From NCBI GenBank assembly GCA_945878385.1, contig CAMCTE010000001.1, positions 1 through 49,716 of the forward strand: DNA of 49,716 nucleotides, read 5' to 3'. The position numbers were made by a program, and so were the translations under genes. Below, piece by piece: positions 29,060 to 38,348 of this stretch. The notes beneath the pieces are model-generated. The model saw nothing but the letters and a program-made list of their open reading frames with translations, was not told the DNA's origin and searched no databases. Positions within the stretch are counted from its first letter, which is position 1. Each line of letters opens with the position of its first letter. Source of the DNA: Azohydromonas lata NBRC 102462 (GTDB lineage: Bacteria > Pseudomonadota > Gammaproteobacteria > Burkholderiales > Burkholderiaceae_C).

Positions 29060-31552
29060 ATGTCCGACAACACTCCCAATACCCCGCAGCCGGGTGCCGA
29101 CGGCGGCTATGGCGAAGGCAGCATTCAAATCCTGGAAGGGTTGGAAGCGGTGCGCAAGCGCCCGGGGATGTACATCGGCGACACCAGCGACGGCACCGGT
29201 CTGCATCACCTGGTCTTCGAGGTGGTGGACAACTCGATTGACGAGGCTCTGGCGGGCCACTGCGACGACATCACCGTCACCATCCACAGCGACAACTCCA
29301 TCAGCGTGATCGACAACGGCCGCGGCATTCCCACCGGCGTGAAGATGGACGACAAGCACGAGCCCAAGCGCTCGGCTGCAGAAATTGCGCTGACCGAATT
29401 GCACGCGGGCGGCAAGTTCAACCAGAACAGCTACAAGGTCTCAGGGGGCTTGCACGGCGTGGGTGTGTCCTGCGTGAACGCCCTGAGCAAGTGGCTGCGC
29501 CTGACGGTTCGCCGCGAAGGCAAGGTGCACCACATCGAATTCAAGCGCGGTGTGCCGCAAGAGCGCTTGCTGGAAATGCGCGAAGGCTTTGAAGTCAGCC
29601 CGATGAAGATCATCGGCGAGACCGACAAGCGCGGCACCGAGGTGCATTTCCTGCCCGACACCGACATCTTTCAGCAGAACCACGAGTTCCACTACGACAT
29701 TCTGGCCAAGCGCCTGCGTGAACTCTCCTTCCTGAACAACGGTGTGAAGATTCGTTTGGTGGACGAACGCCACAACAAGGAAGACCTCTTTGCCTACGCC
29801 GGTGGTGTGAAGGGCTTCGTGGAGTTCATCAACCAGGGCAAGACGGCGCTGCACGCGAACATCTTCCACGCCATGGGCGATAAGGTGAGTGAGCAGGGCA
29901 CCAATATCGGCGTCGAAGTGGCCATGCAGTGGAACAACGGCTACAACGAGTCCGTGCTGTGCTTCACCAACAACATTCCGCAGCGCGACGGCGGCACGCA
30001 CCTCACGGGGCTTCGTGCAGCCATGACGCGCGTGATGAACAAGTACATCGAAGACAACGAATTGGCCAAGAAGGCCAAGGTGGAAATCACCGGTGACGAC
30101 ATGCGCGAAGGCCTGGCTTGCGTGGTCAGCGTGAAGGTGCCCGAGCCCAAGTTCAGCAGCCAAACGAAGGACAAGCTGGTGAGCTCCGAGGTGCGCGCGC
30201 CGGTGGAAGACATCGTGGGCCGCCTGCTCAACGACTGGCTGCTGGAGAACCCCAACGACGCCAAGCAGGTGTGCAGCAAGATTGTGGAAGCCGCACGCGC
30301 CCGCGAAGCCGCACGCAAGGCCCGCGAAGCCACGCGCAAGACGGTGATGGGCGGCATGGGCCTGCCGGGCAAGCTGGCCGATTGCCAGGAGAAGGACCCG
30401 GCGCTGTGCGAGATCTACATCGTGGAGGGCGACTCTGCCGGTGGTTCGGCCAAGCAGGGGCGCGACCGGAAGTTCCAGGCCATCCTGCCCCTGCGCGGCA
30501 AGATCCTGAATGTGGAGAAGGCGCGGTTTGACAAGTTGCTCTCCAGCGACTCGATCCTCACCCTGATCACCGCCTTGGGCACCGGCATCGGCCCCGAAGA
30601 GTTCAATATCGACAAGCTGCGCTACCACCGCGTCATCATCATGACCGACGCGGATGTGGACGGGGCGCACATCCGCACGCTGTTGCTGACCTTCTTCTAC
30701 CGCCAGATGCGCGAATTGGTGGAACGCGGCCACATCTACATTGCGCAGCCGCCGCTGTACAAGGTCAAGCACGGCAAGCATGAACAGTACCTCAAGGATG
30801 GGCACGAACTCGACGCCTTCCTGTTGAAAGTGGCCATCGACAGTGCCCGTGTGGAGCCGGGTGTTGGACGCGCAGCCATCAGCGGTGACGCACTGGCTGA
30901 ATTGGCGCGCCAGTATGTGGAGGCCACCAATGTCATCGACCGGCTTTCCGCTTGGATGGATGTGGAGGCGCTGCGCGCCATCAGCGATGGCCTGACGCTC
31001 AACCTTGACAGTGCTGCACAAGCCGTGGCTGCGGCCGTGGCCCTGCAGGGCGCGGTGCATGATGCGGTGGTGGAAAGCGTCTTCGATGCCCGCACCGACA
31101 AGCACATGCTGCGCATTGGTCGGCGCTTCCATGGCAACCTCAAGACCAGCATCATCAACGCCGATTTCGTGCACGGCGCCGATTACGAAGTGCTCAGCCG
31201 CGCGGGCGTGACCTTCAAGGGTTTGCTGGCCGAAGACGCGGTGGTCAAGCGTGGTGAGGGCGAGAAGCAAAAGGAGCACAAGGTGGCCGACTTCCGCGCC
31301 GCCATGGCCTGGCTGATGCAACAGGCCGAAGGCGCAGTGGGCCGCCAGCGCTACAAGGGCCTGGGTGAAATGAACCCGGGGCAGTTGTGGGAAACGACGA
31401 TGGACCCCACGGTGCGTCGCTTGCTGCGCGTGCAGATCGAAGATGCCATCGAGGCCGACCGCGTGTTCACCATGCTCATGGGTGATGAGGTGGAGCCGCG
31501 GCGCGACTTCATTGAGACCAATGCGCTGAGGGCAGCCAATATCGATGTGTGA
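29060..31552 (+). CDS. gyrB: DNA gyrase subunit B
   Basis: This 830-residue ATPase subunit of gyrase introduces negative supercoils with GyrA. The GHKL ATPase domain has VVDNSIDEALAGHCDDI and IDNGRGIPTGV. The Toprim domain contains EGDSAGGSAKQGRDRKFQAILPL near residue 455 and TDADVDGAHIRTLLLTFFYRQM. A proteobacterial insert follows, and the tail RYKGLGEMNPGQLWETTMDP binds GyrA. The frame is open to 29021, but that stretch encodes the second terminator hairpin; ATG 29060 with GAAGCGA upstream gives the normal start MSDNTPNTPQPG. Confidence 0.97.
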   Translation: MSDNTPNTPQPGADGGYGEGSIQILEGLEAVRKRPGMYIGDTSDGTGLHHLVFEVVDNSIDEALAGHCDDITVTIHSDNSISVIDNGRGIPTGVKMDDKHEPKRSAAEIALTELHAGGKFNQNSYKVSGGLHGVGVSCVNALSKWLRLTVRREGKVHHIEFKRGVPQERLLEMREGFEVSPMKIIGETDKRGTEVHFLPDTDIFQQNHEFHYDILAKRLRELSFLNNGVKIRLVDERHNKEDLFAYAGGVKGFVEFINQGKTALHANIFHAMGDKVSEQGTNIGVEVAMQWNNGYNESVLCFTNNIPQRDGGTHLTGLRAAMTRVMNKYIEDNELAKKAKVEITGDDMREGLACVVSVKVPEPKFSSQTKDKLVSSEVRAPVEDIVGRLLNDWLLENPNDAKQVCSKIVEAARAREAARKAREATRKTVMGGMGLPGKLADCQEKDPALCEIYIVEGDSAGGSAKQGRDRKFQAILPLRGKILNVEKARFDKLLSSDSILTLITALGTGIGPEEFNIDKLRYHRVIIMTDADVDGAHIRTLLLTFFYRQMRELVERGHIYIAQPPLYKVKHGKHEQYLKDGHELDAFLLKVAIDSARVEPGVGRAAISGDALAELARQYVEATNVIDRLSAWMDVEALRAISDGLTLNLDSAAQAVAAAVALQGAVHDAVVESVFDARTDKHMLRIGRRFHGNLKTSIINADFVHGADYEVLSRAGVTFKGLLAEDAVVKRGEGEKQKEHKVADFRAAMAWLMQQAEGAVGRQRYKGLGEMNPGQLWETTMDPTVRRLLRVQIEDAIEADRVFTMLMGDEVEPRRDFIETNALRAANIDV

Positions 31553-31585
31553 CAGGCGCGCAAGCGCCTGAAGGCATGGCCTTCA
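31553..31585. terminator. Double hairpin between convergent gyrB and dioxygenase genes
   Basis: Two adjacent perfect 7-bp hairpins follow the gyrB stop: CAGGCGC-GCAA-GCGCCTG (31553-31570) and TGAAGGC-ATG-GCCTTCA (31569-31585). They overlap by two bases and may be mutually exclusive. They sit between two convergent stops and probably act as a bidirectional terminator, without an obvious T-run. Confidence 0.5.
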
Positions 31586-31603
31586 GCTGCGGTGCTCAGC
31601 TGC

Positions 31604-32533
31604 TCAAACCCCCGTCAGCACGAAGTCGTGCTGCAGCGCGCACCAGTGGCCCTCCATCGGGCGGCCATCGGGTGCGGTGCCGCCATCGTGCCGGCGGAAA
31701 TCGACCACCAGGGTAGGCCTGACGCCATACACGGCGTCTTCTGTCAGCACCGTGCTGAGGCGGTCGAAAAGATGGGTGACCAGGGGCTGCTGACCTGGCG
31801 CCACGATGCGGAAGTGCAGGTGCGCCGGGCGCATGCTGCGGCCGGTGGTGGCGCGCAACAACTCGATGGCCGTGCCATCTTGGGGCACGGGATAGTCCAC
31901 GGGCATCACCGACCAAAAGCGCCAATGGCCATCGGCGCCGGTGGTGAATTGGCCGCGTGCCCAGGCGCCGTTTTCCTCGAAGCCGTCTTGCACATCGTAG
32001 AGGCCGCGCTCGTCGGAATGCCACACATCAATCACCGCATTCGCCACGGGATGGCCCTGCAGGTCCAGTACCCGGCCTTGCGCGTGCAGCGGCGTGCCCA
32101 CGGCTGCGGCGCTGATGTCGGCACCCATGGCGAATTGAGGCGCGCCTTCCACCAAAAACGGCCCCATGACCGTGGCCTCGGTGGCCCCGGGGGGGCTTGC
32201 AGCGTTCTGCATCACGGTGAGCATGGACAGGCCCAGCACATCGGAGAAGATGATGAACTCGTTGCGGCCCGGTGCACACCAGCGCCCCGTTTCTTCCAGC
32301 GTCTTCATCGCCAGCAGCCACTCCTCGGGGCGCAGCTTCACCTCCTTGGCAAACGCATGCAGATGCTCAATGAGGGACCGCATCACGTCGCGCAGGCGCG
32401 GGTCGGGCGTGAGTTCGAAGCGGCGCAGCACCTCTTGCGTCAGCCGGTCGGTGGCGCTGCCTGGGGAGCCGTCGCGGGTGGTGTTCGGGGTGTGGGTGGA
32501 CGCGCGGTGGGTGGGCAGGTGGTCTGTCGTCAC
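31604..32533 (-). CDS. Intradiol ring-cleavage dioxygenase (hydroxyquinol/catechol 1,2-dioxygenase type)
   Basis: This 309-residue non-haem Fe(III) enzyme is predicted to open a catechol-like ring between the two hydroxyls. An N-terminal helical dimerisation domain (about 25-110) precedes the catalytic beta-sandwich. The four iron ligands are visible: Tyr in GLYDVQ, Tyr in DYPVPQDG, and two His in PAHLHFRI. The GLYDVQ form is closer to hydroxyquinol or chlorocatechol enzymes than to plain catechol dioxygenase. The open frame runs to 32947, but GTG 32533 has GGAG 8 nt upstream and gives the expected length; ATG 32557 is an alternative. No other ring-degradation gene adjoins it. Confidence 0.85.
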   Translation of the reverse strand: MTTDHLPTHRASTHTPNTTRDGSPGSATDRLTQEVLRRFELTPDPRLRDVMRSLIEHLHAFAKEVKLRPEEWLLAMKTLEETGRWCAPGRNEFIIFSDVLGLSMLTVMQNAASPPGATEATVMGPFLVEGAPQFAMGADISAAAVGTPLHAQGRVLDLQGHPVANAVIDVWHSDERGLYDVQDGFEENGAWARGQFTTGADGHWRFWSVMPVDYPVPQDGTAIELLRATTGRSMRPAHLHFRIVAPGQQPLVTHLFDRLSTVLTEDAVYGVRPTLVVDFRRHDGGTAPDGRPMEGHWCALQHDFVLTGV

Positions 32534-32620
32534 GGTGCAGGCTCCGGTTCGTCGCATGAGTGTGCATGAAAGCCTTCGCGCTGTGCAAAGATTCGGCCCC
32601 ATGACGCAAGGGTGCCTCCT

Positions 32621-32977
32621 ATGAATTGGATCCCCACAGCCGCGCAGGCCTGGGGTCTGCTGGCCCTGGCCATCGCCTTTGAAGTGGTGGGCACCACCTG
32701 CATGAAGTTGGCCGATGGCTTTTCGAACTGGACACCGGCCATGGTGATGTTCGGCTGCTACGCCGCAGCCTTTGCCTGCAACACCCTGGTGGTGCGCACG
32801 CTGGACCTCAGCGTGACCTATGCCGTGTGGTCGGGTGTGGGCACGGTGCTGACGGCTGCCGTGGGCATTCTGTGGTTCAGGGAGCCTGCCACCGCCATGA
32901 AGCTGGTGTGCATCGGGCTGATTGTCATTGGCGTGATTGGACTGCACGGCGCTTCGCGCGCTTCGGTGGCCGCCTGA
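32621..32977 (+). CDS. Small multidrug resistance (SMR) family efflux protein, EmrE-like
   Basis: This 118-residue protein has four transmembrane helices, typical of SMR exporters that exchange cationic compounds for protons as dual-topology dimers. The essential membrane glutamate lies in AIAFEVVGTTCMKLADGF. The third-helix motif TYAVWSGVGTVLTA is EmrE-like rather than guanidinium-exporter-like. The ATG at 32621 has AAGGG (32608-32612) 8 nt upstream. It is divergent from the dioxygenase gene, with both promoters presumably in the 87-bp gap. A small GC hairpin, CCGGCC-GCA-GGCCGG (32993-33007), follows the stop. Confidence 0.85.
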   Translation: MNWIPTAAQAWGLLALAIAFEVVGTTCMKLADGFSNWTPAMVMFGCYAAAFACNTLVVRTLDLSVTYAVWSGVGTVLTAAVGILWFREPATAMKLVCIGLIVIGVIGLHGASRASVAA

Positions 32978-33179
32978 GCTCCAGGGGGTGCGCCGGCCGC
33001 AGGCCGGAAAGCCTTTCAGGGCCAGGGTGGGCGCAGGGTTTATCCTTCAAGGTTTGTGCAGTCTGTCGGCCCCCGAAGCGTTTCATCGAAAGGCGCTGGA
33101 CGGCCCTGGAAAATTGATGGCCAATGTGCACGGGCTCAAAAGGCCCGGGCAGAACCTCGCCCAACCAGCGGAGAACGAT

Positions 33180-34304
33180 TTGAATCGAGGATGGATGAAG
33201 GCCGCCTGCGGCCTGGGTGTATTGATGGCAACCGCCAGCCTGGTGGCCTGCGGTGGGGCCTCGGCACCATCGGGCGCCGGCGCGCAGAAGGCCGAGCCAC
33301 CCGTGCTCAGCTTGGGCCGTGAAGATGTGTGGGTGGCGGGCCGCAACGGTTCGGCCGCCACGGGCCCGGTGCTCACCGGCGCCATCCAGGCCGAGCGCCG
33401 CGCTGATTTGCGCGCCGAGGTGGGCTCGGTGGTGCTGCGCGTGCAGCGCGACAACGGCGAGCGGGTACAGCGCGGCGAACTGCTGGTCAAGCTTGACGAT
33501 GCCGCCATCCGCGACACGCTGCTGTCGGCCGAAGAGGCGCTGCGCACCGCCGAGCGTTCCCTGGAGGGTGCCGAGCGCACCTTCCAGCGCCTCAAGAGTT
33601 TGCAAGCCCAGGGCATGAGTTCGGTGCAGGCGATGGAAGATTCCGAGGTGCGGCGCAACCTGGCGCAAAGTGAACAGGTGGCGGCCAAGGCCCGCGTGGC
33701 CACAGCCCGGCAGCAGCTCGAGCGCACCGAGGTGCGTGCGCCCTTCGAGGGCGTGGTGGCCTCGCGCAAAGTCTCGGCTGGCGACACGGCCACCATGGGC
33801 AAGGAACTGGTGCAGGTGATCGACCCGGCCAGCCTGCGCATGGAGGCCCTGGTGCCCGCCGAGCGTGTGGGTGAACTGCGTGTGGGGCAGGCGGTCAAGG
33901 TGCGAGTGCAGGGTGTGGACCCCGCCGAGCGCGAGGGGCGCATCCGCCGCATCGACTCCGTGGCGCAGCCGGTGTCGCGCCAAGTGGCGGTGGTGGTGGA
34001 CCTGGTGGGTACCGCCGGCCGCGGTGGCTTGATTGCCGGCCTGTATGCCGAAGGTTCGGTGGATGTGCAGGCGCCTCAGGTGCTGGCCTTGCCGGAAACG
34101 GCCCTGGTGCGCACGGGGGACCAAGTGGCGGTGTGGCAATTGCAGGGCGGCACGCTCAAGCGCCAGCCGGTGAAACTGGAGCCGCGCGATGTGCGCACCG
34201 GCCTGTTCGTGGTGACCCAGGGCCTGAAGGCCGGTGATCAGGTGCTGCGCAGCCCCGGCAGCCGCCCGGTTGAAGGCCAGCGCTACACCGTGCGCGAGGG
34301 CTGA
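33180..34304 (+). CDS. RND efflux periplasmic adaptor (membrane fusion protein), lipoprotein type
   Basis: This protein of about 374 residues bridges an RND pump and an outer-membrane channel. A signal peptide with lipobox LVAC places a lipid-modified cysteine near residue 23, anchoring it to the inner membrane. The lipoyl and hairpin regions (RADLRAEVGSVVLRVQRDNGERVQRGELLVKLDD, then a coiled coil) and the beta-barrel domain (RTEVRAPFEGVVASRKVSAGD) follow in order. TTG 33180 with GGAG 6 nt upstream is the preferred start; ATG 33195 and ATG 33117 are alternatives. The stop is 3 nt before the pump gene. No outer-membrane channel gene is nearby. Confidence 0.87.
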   Translation: MNRGWMKAACGLGVLMATASLVACGGASAPSGAGAQKAEPPVLSLGREDVWVAGRNGSAATGPVLTGAIQAERRADLRAEVGSVVLRVQRDNGERVQRGELLVKLDDAAIRDTLLSAEEALRTAERSLEGAERTFQRLKSLQAQGMSSVQAMEDSEVRRNLAQSEQVAAKARVATARQQLERTEVRAPFEGVVASRKVSAGDTATMGKELVQVIDPASLRMEALVPAERVGELRVGQAVKVRVQGVDPAEREGRIRRIDSVAQPVSRQVAVVVDLVGTAGRGGLIAGLYAEGSVDVQAPQVLALPETALVRTGDQVAVWQLQGGTLKRQPVKLEPRDVRTGLFVVTQGLKAGDQVLRSPGSRPVEGQRYTVREG

Positions 34305-34307
34305 GCG

Positions 34308-37300
34308 ATGTTTCTGTCGAACTTCAGTGTCCGCCGCCCGGTGGCCACGGTGGTCATCATCCTGGGGCTGATGGCCTTGGGCCTGCTGGCATTGAGCAAG
34401 TTGAAGGTCAACGAGCGCCCTGATGTGGCGCTGCCGCTGCTGGTGGTCAACATTCCCTACCCCGGGGCCTCACCCGAGACGGTGGAGCGCGAATTGCTCA
34501 ACCGGGTGGAGAAGTCTTTCCAGTCCGTGACCGGTGTGCGCGAGGTGCGCTCCAGTGCCAACGAGGGCGGTGCCTCGGTTCAGATCTTCTTCGAGTTCGG
34601 CAAGGACCTGGTGGAAGGTGCCGACGAGGTGCGCAACGCCTTGGGTTCTGTTCGCTACAAACTGCCCACGGAAATCCGCGAACCGGTGATCGTGCGCATC
34701 GACCCCACGGCGCAGCCCATCATGCAGGTGGCGGTGTCTTCCAGCACCCAAAGCCATGCGGTGATTTCCCGCTTGGTGGAAGACCAGCTGGCCGACCGCT
34801 TCCGCGCCATCTCGGGCGTGGCCCAGGTGAATGTGTACGGCGCGCTGCGCCGCGAGCTCAGTGTGCTGCTGCAGGCGCAGAAGATGCGCGAGCTGAATGT
34901 GACCGTCAACGAGGTGGTCAACGCGCTGCGCCAACAAAACACCGCCGCCCCGGTGGGCAAGGTGCGCGGGACGCTGGAAGACCAGAGCATTCGGCTTCTG
35001 GGCCGGTTGGAAAAGCCCGAGGAATTTGCGCAGATCGTGGTGCGGCGCAATGGGGGCGAGCTCATTCGTTTGGGGCAACTGGCAGTGATCGAGGACGGCT
35101 TTGCCGAAGTGACCTCGGTCAGCCAACGCAACGGCCAGCCCAATGTAGGCATGTCCATCGTGCGCTCGCGCGATTCGTCCACTGTTTCGGTGGCGCACGA
35201 AGTGCGTGACCTGGTGAAGGCGATACAGGCCGAACTGCCCGAGGGCAGCGCGATTGCCGTGACGGAAGATGGCGGCAAGAACGCGCAGCGCAGCCTGAAC
35301 AATGTGATCGAGGCCTTGGTCTTGGGGGCCGTGCTGACCATCTTCGTCGTCTATGTGTTCCTGAACTCTTGGCGCTCGACGCTGATCACGGCGTTGTCCT
35401 TGCCGACCTCGGTGCTGACCGCTTTCATCGCGGTGTGGCTGTGTGGGTTCACGCTGAACTTCATGTCTTTGCTGGGCTTGTCGCTGGCCATCGGGGTGCT
35501 GATCGACGACGCCATCGTGGTGCGGGAAAACATCGTGCGCCACATGGAGCGCGGCTCCGACCGCGTGACGGCCGCCCTTCAAGGTACGGCCGAGATTGGA
35601 TTGGCGGTGGCGGCCACCACCTTTTCGATCGTGGCGGTGTTCATACCGGTGGCCTTCATGCCGGGCATCTCGGGTGAATGGTTCAGGCCCTTCGGCTTGA
35701 CGGTGGTGGCCTCGGTGCTGGTGAGCCTGGTGATCTCCTTCACCCTCGACCCGATGCTGTCGGCCTACTGGGGCGACCCGCCGGGCCACCAGCAGGCTCC
35801 CAAGACCGGCATCACCCGCGTGCTGGACCGCTTCAACACCTGGTTCGACCACCAAGCCGACCGCTATGGGCGCGTGATCGAATGGGCGCTGCACCACCGC
35901 CGTTGGATGACGGCCTTTGCCGTGGCCAGCTTCATCGGTGCCATTGCCCTGCAGGGCAAGTACGGTGGCACCAGCTTTCTGCCGGTGTCCGATTACGGCA
36001 TCCTGGCCATTGATGTGCGCACGCCGCCGTCTTCCAGCCTGGAGTACGCGCGGCGCAAAGTGGAGGCGGCTGCCGCCTTGGCGCGCGAGTTGCCGGAAAC
36101 CAAGGCCACCAATGCACAGGTCAATGTCAACGGCGGTCGCATCTATGTGGACATCGGCGACCGCAAGACGCGCCAGCGCCTGACGGTGGATGTGGCCAAG
36201 GATCTGCGCCGCAAGATTGAGGTGCTGGTGGGCGCGGAATATTCGGTGCTGGACGACCTGGCCGGCGGCGCACAGAAGCCGGTGCAGGTGCGCTTCACCG
36301 GGCCTGATTCCCGCAAGCTGCTGCAGTTGACCGAGGAGTACATGGACCGGCTGCGCGAGGTGCCGGGCGCGGTGGACGTGGCGCTGTCGCTGCAGTCGCC
36401 GCAGAACGAGTTGCAGATCGAGTTGGACCGCGGCCTGGCCGCGGCGCTGGGCATTTCCACGGGTGACGTGACCAACACCTTGCGCGTGGCCTTCGCCGGC
36501 GTGGAGGCGGGCGATTGGGTAGACCCCACCGGCGAGTCGCGCGATGTGGCCGTGCGCCTGGCCCCGGCCGACCGCCTGGATGTCACCCACATCGAGCGTT
36601 TGCCGGTGCCCATCGGCAACACGGGGCAAACCGTGCCGCTGGCCCAGATTGCCAATGTGACGATGGGCAAGGCGCCTTCGCGCATCGAGCACATCGACGG
36701 CAAGCGCAGCGTGGGTGTGGCGGCCAATGTGCAGGGGCGCTCACCGGGTGAAGTGACGGCCGATGCGGTGAAGCTGGCCAAGTCCATGGCCTTTCCGCCC
36801 GGCTACGACATCGACCTGGCTGGGGCCTCCAAGGACCAGCAGGAGGTGTTCAAACAGATGGGCATTGCGCTGATCTCCGGCGTGGCGCTGATGTACCTGA
36901 TCCTGGTGATCCAGTTCGGGTCGTTCACGGCGCCGCTGGCGGTGATGGTGTCGCTGCCGCTGTCGCTGATCGGGGTGGTGCTGGCGCTGTTGATGACCGG
37001 GGCCACGCTGAACCTGATGAGCCTGATCGGCGTGATCATGCTGATGGGTTTGGTGGCCAAGAACGCGATTCTGCTGTTGGATGCGGCGCGCGTGCTGGAG
37101 GCCGAGGGCGTGGAGCGCGAAGAAGCGCTGATGACGGCCGGGCGCAAGCGTCTGCGGCCCATTCTGATGACCACCTTCGCCCTGATTGCCGGCATGCTGC
37201 CGGTGGCCATCGGCATGGGTCAGGGCGGCGAGTTCTACCGCCCCTTGGCCGTGGCCATCATCGGCGGCACCATCACCTCCACCTTTCTCACGCTGCTGGT

Positions 37301-37502
37301 GATTCCCAGTTTCTATGACTCCATCGAATTGATGCGCGATCATTTGTTCGAGAAGTTCAATCGGCGCAGCCAGGCGCGCAGCGTGGGCTGGGCGGTGCTG
37401 GTGACGGGCTTGGAGATCGTGGCCACGCTGGTGATGGCGCGCATGGTCTGGCGCTCGGGCGCGGGCCTGTGGCGCCGCGTGTCCGGGCGCGGAGCGGCCT
37501 GA
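34308..37502 (+). CDS. RND-family (HAE1-type) efflux pump permease
   Basis: This 1064-residue inner-membrane transporter is proton-driven and trimeric in relatives such as AcrB/MexB. Twelve transmembrane helices and two large periplasmic loops are recognisable. The start FLSNFSVRRPVATVVIILGLMALG is typical. Proton-relay residues are present: the Asp pair in LSLAIGVLIDDAIVVREN (helix 4) and the Lys in MGLVAKNAILLLD (helix 10). It is paired with the upstream adaptor. A C-terminal extension of about 45 residues includes another hydrophobic segment. The TGA overlaps the ATG of the next gene by one base. Confidence 0.92.
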   Translation: MFLSNFSVRRPVATVVIILGLMALGLLALSKLKVNERPDVALPLLVVNIPYPGASPETVERELLNRVEKSFQSVTGVREVRSSANEGGASVQIFFEFGKDLVEGADEVRNALGSVRYKLPTEIREPVIVRIDPTAQPIMQVAVSSSTQSHAVISRLVEDQLADRFRAISGVAQVNVYGALRRELSVLLQAQKMRELNVTVNEVVNALRQQNTAAPVGKVRGTLEDQSIRLLGRLEKPEEFAQIVVRRNGGELIRLGQLAVIEDGFAEVTSVSQRNGQPNVGMSIVRSRDSSTVSVAHEVRDLVKAIQAELPEGSAIAVTEDGGKNAQRSLNNVIEALVLGAVLTIFVVYVFLNSWRSTLITALSLPTSVLTAFIAVWLCGFTLNFMSLLGLSLAIGVLIDDAIVVRENIVRHMERGSDRVTAALQGTAEIGLAVAATTFSIVAVFIPVAFMPGISGEWFRPFGLTVVASVLVSLVISFTLDPMLSAYWGDPPGHQQAPKTGITRVLDRFNTWFDHQADRYGRVIEWALHHRRWMTAFAVASFIGAIALQGKYGGTSFLPVSDYGILAIDVRTPPSSSLEYARRKVEAAAALARELPETKATNAQVNVNGGRIYVDIGDRKTRQRLTVDVAKDLRRKIEVLVGAEYSVLDDLAGGAQKPVQVRFTGPDSRKLLQLTEEYMDRLREVPGAVDVALSLQSPQNELQIELDRGLAAALGISTGDVTNTLRVAFAGVEAGDWVDPTGESRDVAVRLAPADRLDVTHIERLPVPIGNTGQTVPLAQIANVTMGKAPSRIEHIDGKRSVGVAANVQGRSPGEVTADAVKLAKSMAFPPGYDIDLAGASKDQQEVFKQMGIALISGVALMYLILVIQFGSFTAPLAVMVSLPLSLIGVVLALLMTGATLNLMSLIGVIMLMGLVAKNAILLLDAARVLEAEGVEREEALMTAGRKRLRPILMTTFALIAGMLPVAIGMGQGGEFYRPLAVAIIGGTITSTFLTLLVIPSFYDSIELMRDHLFEKFNRRSQARSVGWAVLVTGLEIVATLVMARMVWRSGAGLWRRVSGRGAA

Positions 37503-38335
37503 TGTCCATGGGGCCCCACTTGAGCGTGCGAAGTGCGCTCTTCGTGCCGGCCACGCGGGCTGACCGCATCCCCAAGGCCTTGGCCAGTGGGGCTGACGCG
37601 GTCATCGTCGACTTGGAAGATGCGGTGGCGCCGCAGGACAAGGACCTGGCGCGGGCGGCTTTGGATGCCGCCTTGGCCGCAGGTGTGGGCCTGCCGGGGG
37701 TGTCCGTGCCGCTGTGGGTGCGTGTGAATGCGGCATCGCCCTGGGTGGAAGAGGACATGGCGGTGTGCGCGCGCCACGCGGCGGTGCAGGCGGTGATGGT
37801 GCCCAAGGCCGAGTCGACCGCGCAGATGCAGGACGCCTGGGAGCGTGGTGGCGGCAAGCCGCTGGTGGCCCTGATTGAAACGGCCGCGGGTTTTGCGCAG
37901 CGCGACGAGGTGGCCCTCCACCGCGCCGTGCAGCGACTGGCCTTCGGGTCAATCGACTTTCAGCTGGACTTGGGCATTGCGGGCGAGGGCGAGGCGCTCT
38001 TGATGTTTCGCAGCGCCCTGGTGCTGAGTGCGCGGCTGGCGAGTCTGCCGCCGCCCCTGGATGGCGTGACGGTGGAAGTGGCCGACTTGCGGCCGGTGGC
38101 CGCTGATGCGGCCCGCGCCCGCGCCTTGGGCTTTGGCGGCAAGTTGTGCATCCACCCGCAGCAGGTGGGCCCGGTGAATGTGGCCTTCAGCCCCAGCGCC
38201 GCCGAGATGGATTGGGCGCAGCGGGTGGTGGCCGCCTGTGAGGCCGCCGCCGGTGCCGCCGTGGCGGTGGACGGCAAGATGGTGGACAAGCCGGTGCTGT
38301 TGCGCGCCCAGGCCCTGCTGGCGCAGCGGCGTTAG
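37502..38335 (+). CDS. HpcH/HpaI aldolase / CitE-like CoA-ester lyase
   Basis: This 277-residue TIM-barrel protein belongs to the citrate-lyase-beta/malyl-CoA lyase family, which cleaves or hydrolyses 3-hydroxyacyl-CoA esters with Mg2+. Family motifs are SALFVPATRADRIPKALASGADAVIVDLEDAV, VRVNAASPW, ALIETAAGFA, FGSIDFQLDLG and GGKLCIHPQQVGPVN. Free-standing CitE proteins like this one lack the CitD/CitF partners, and the substrate may be malyl- or citramalyl-CoA. The ATG overlaps the RND pump stop (TGATG), which is odd because the functions are unrelated; ATG 37508 is a possible alternative. Confidence 0.83.
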   Translation: MSMGPHLSVRSALFVPATRADRIPKALASGADAVIVDLEDAVAPQDKDLARAALDAALAAGVGLPGVSVPLWVRVNAASPWVEEDMAVCARHAAVQAVMVPKAESTAQMQDAWERGGGKPLVALIETAAGFAQRDEVALHRAVQRLAFGSIDFQLDLGIAGEGEALLMFRSALVLSARLASLPPPLDGVTVEVADLRPVAADAARARALGFGGKLCIHPQQVGPVNVAFSPSAAEMDWAQRVVAACEAAAGAAVAVDGKMVDKPVLLRAQALLAQRR

Positions 38336-38348
38336 GGGCCGTTACGAC

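Noticed and set aside
29441..31321. A 626-codon open frame on the minus strand
   Set aside because: It lies entirely antisense to gyrB and shows no protein-like features.
32534..32947. Upstream extension of the dioxygenase frame
   Set aside because: It runs antisense through the SMR gene, is low-complexity, and would add 138 residues not found in the family; the GTG at 32533 has a proper ribosome-binding site.
34470..36692. A 740-codon open frame on the minus strand
   Set aside because: It mirrors the RND pump gene and has low-complexity His/Gln/Arg composition with no family motif.
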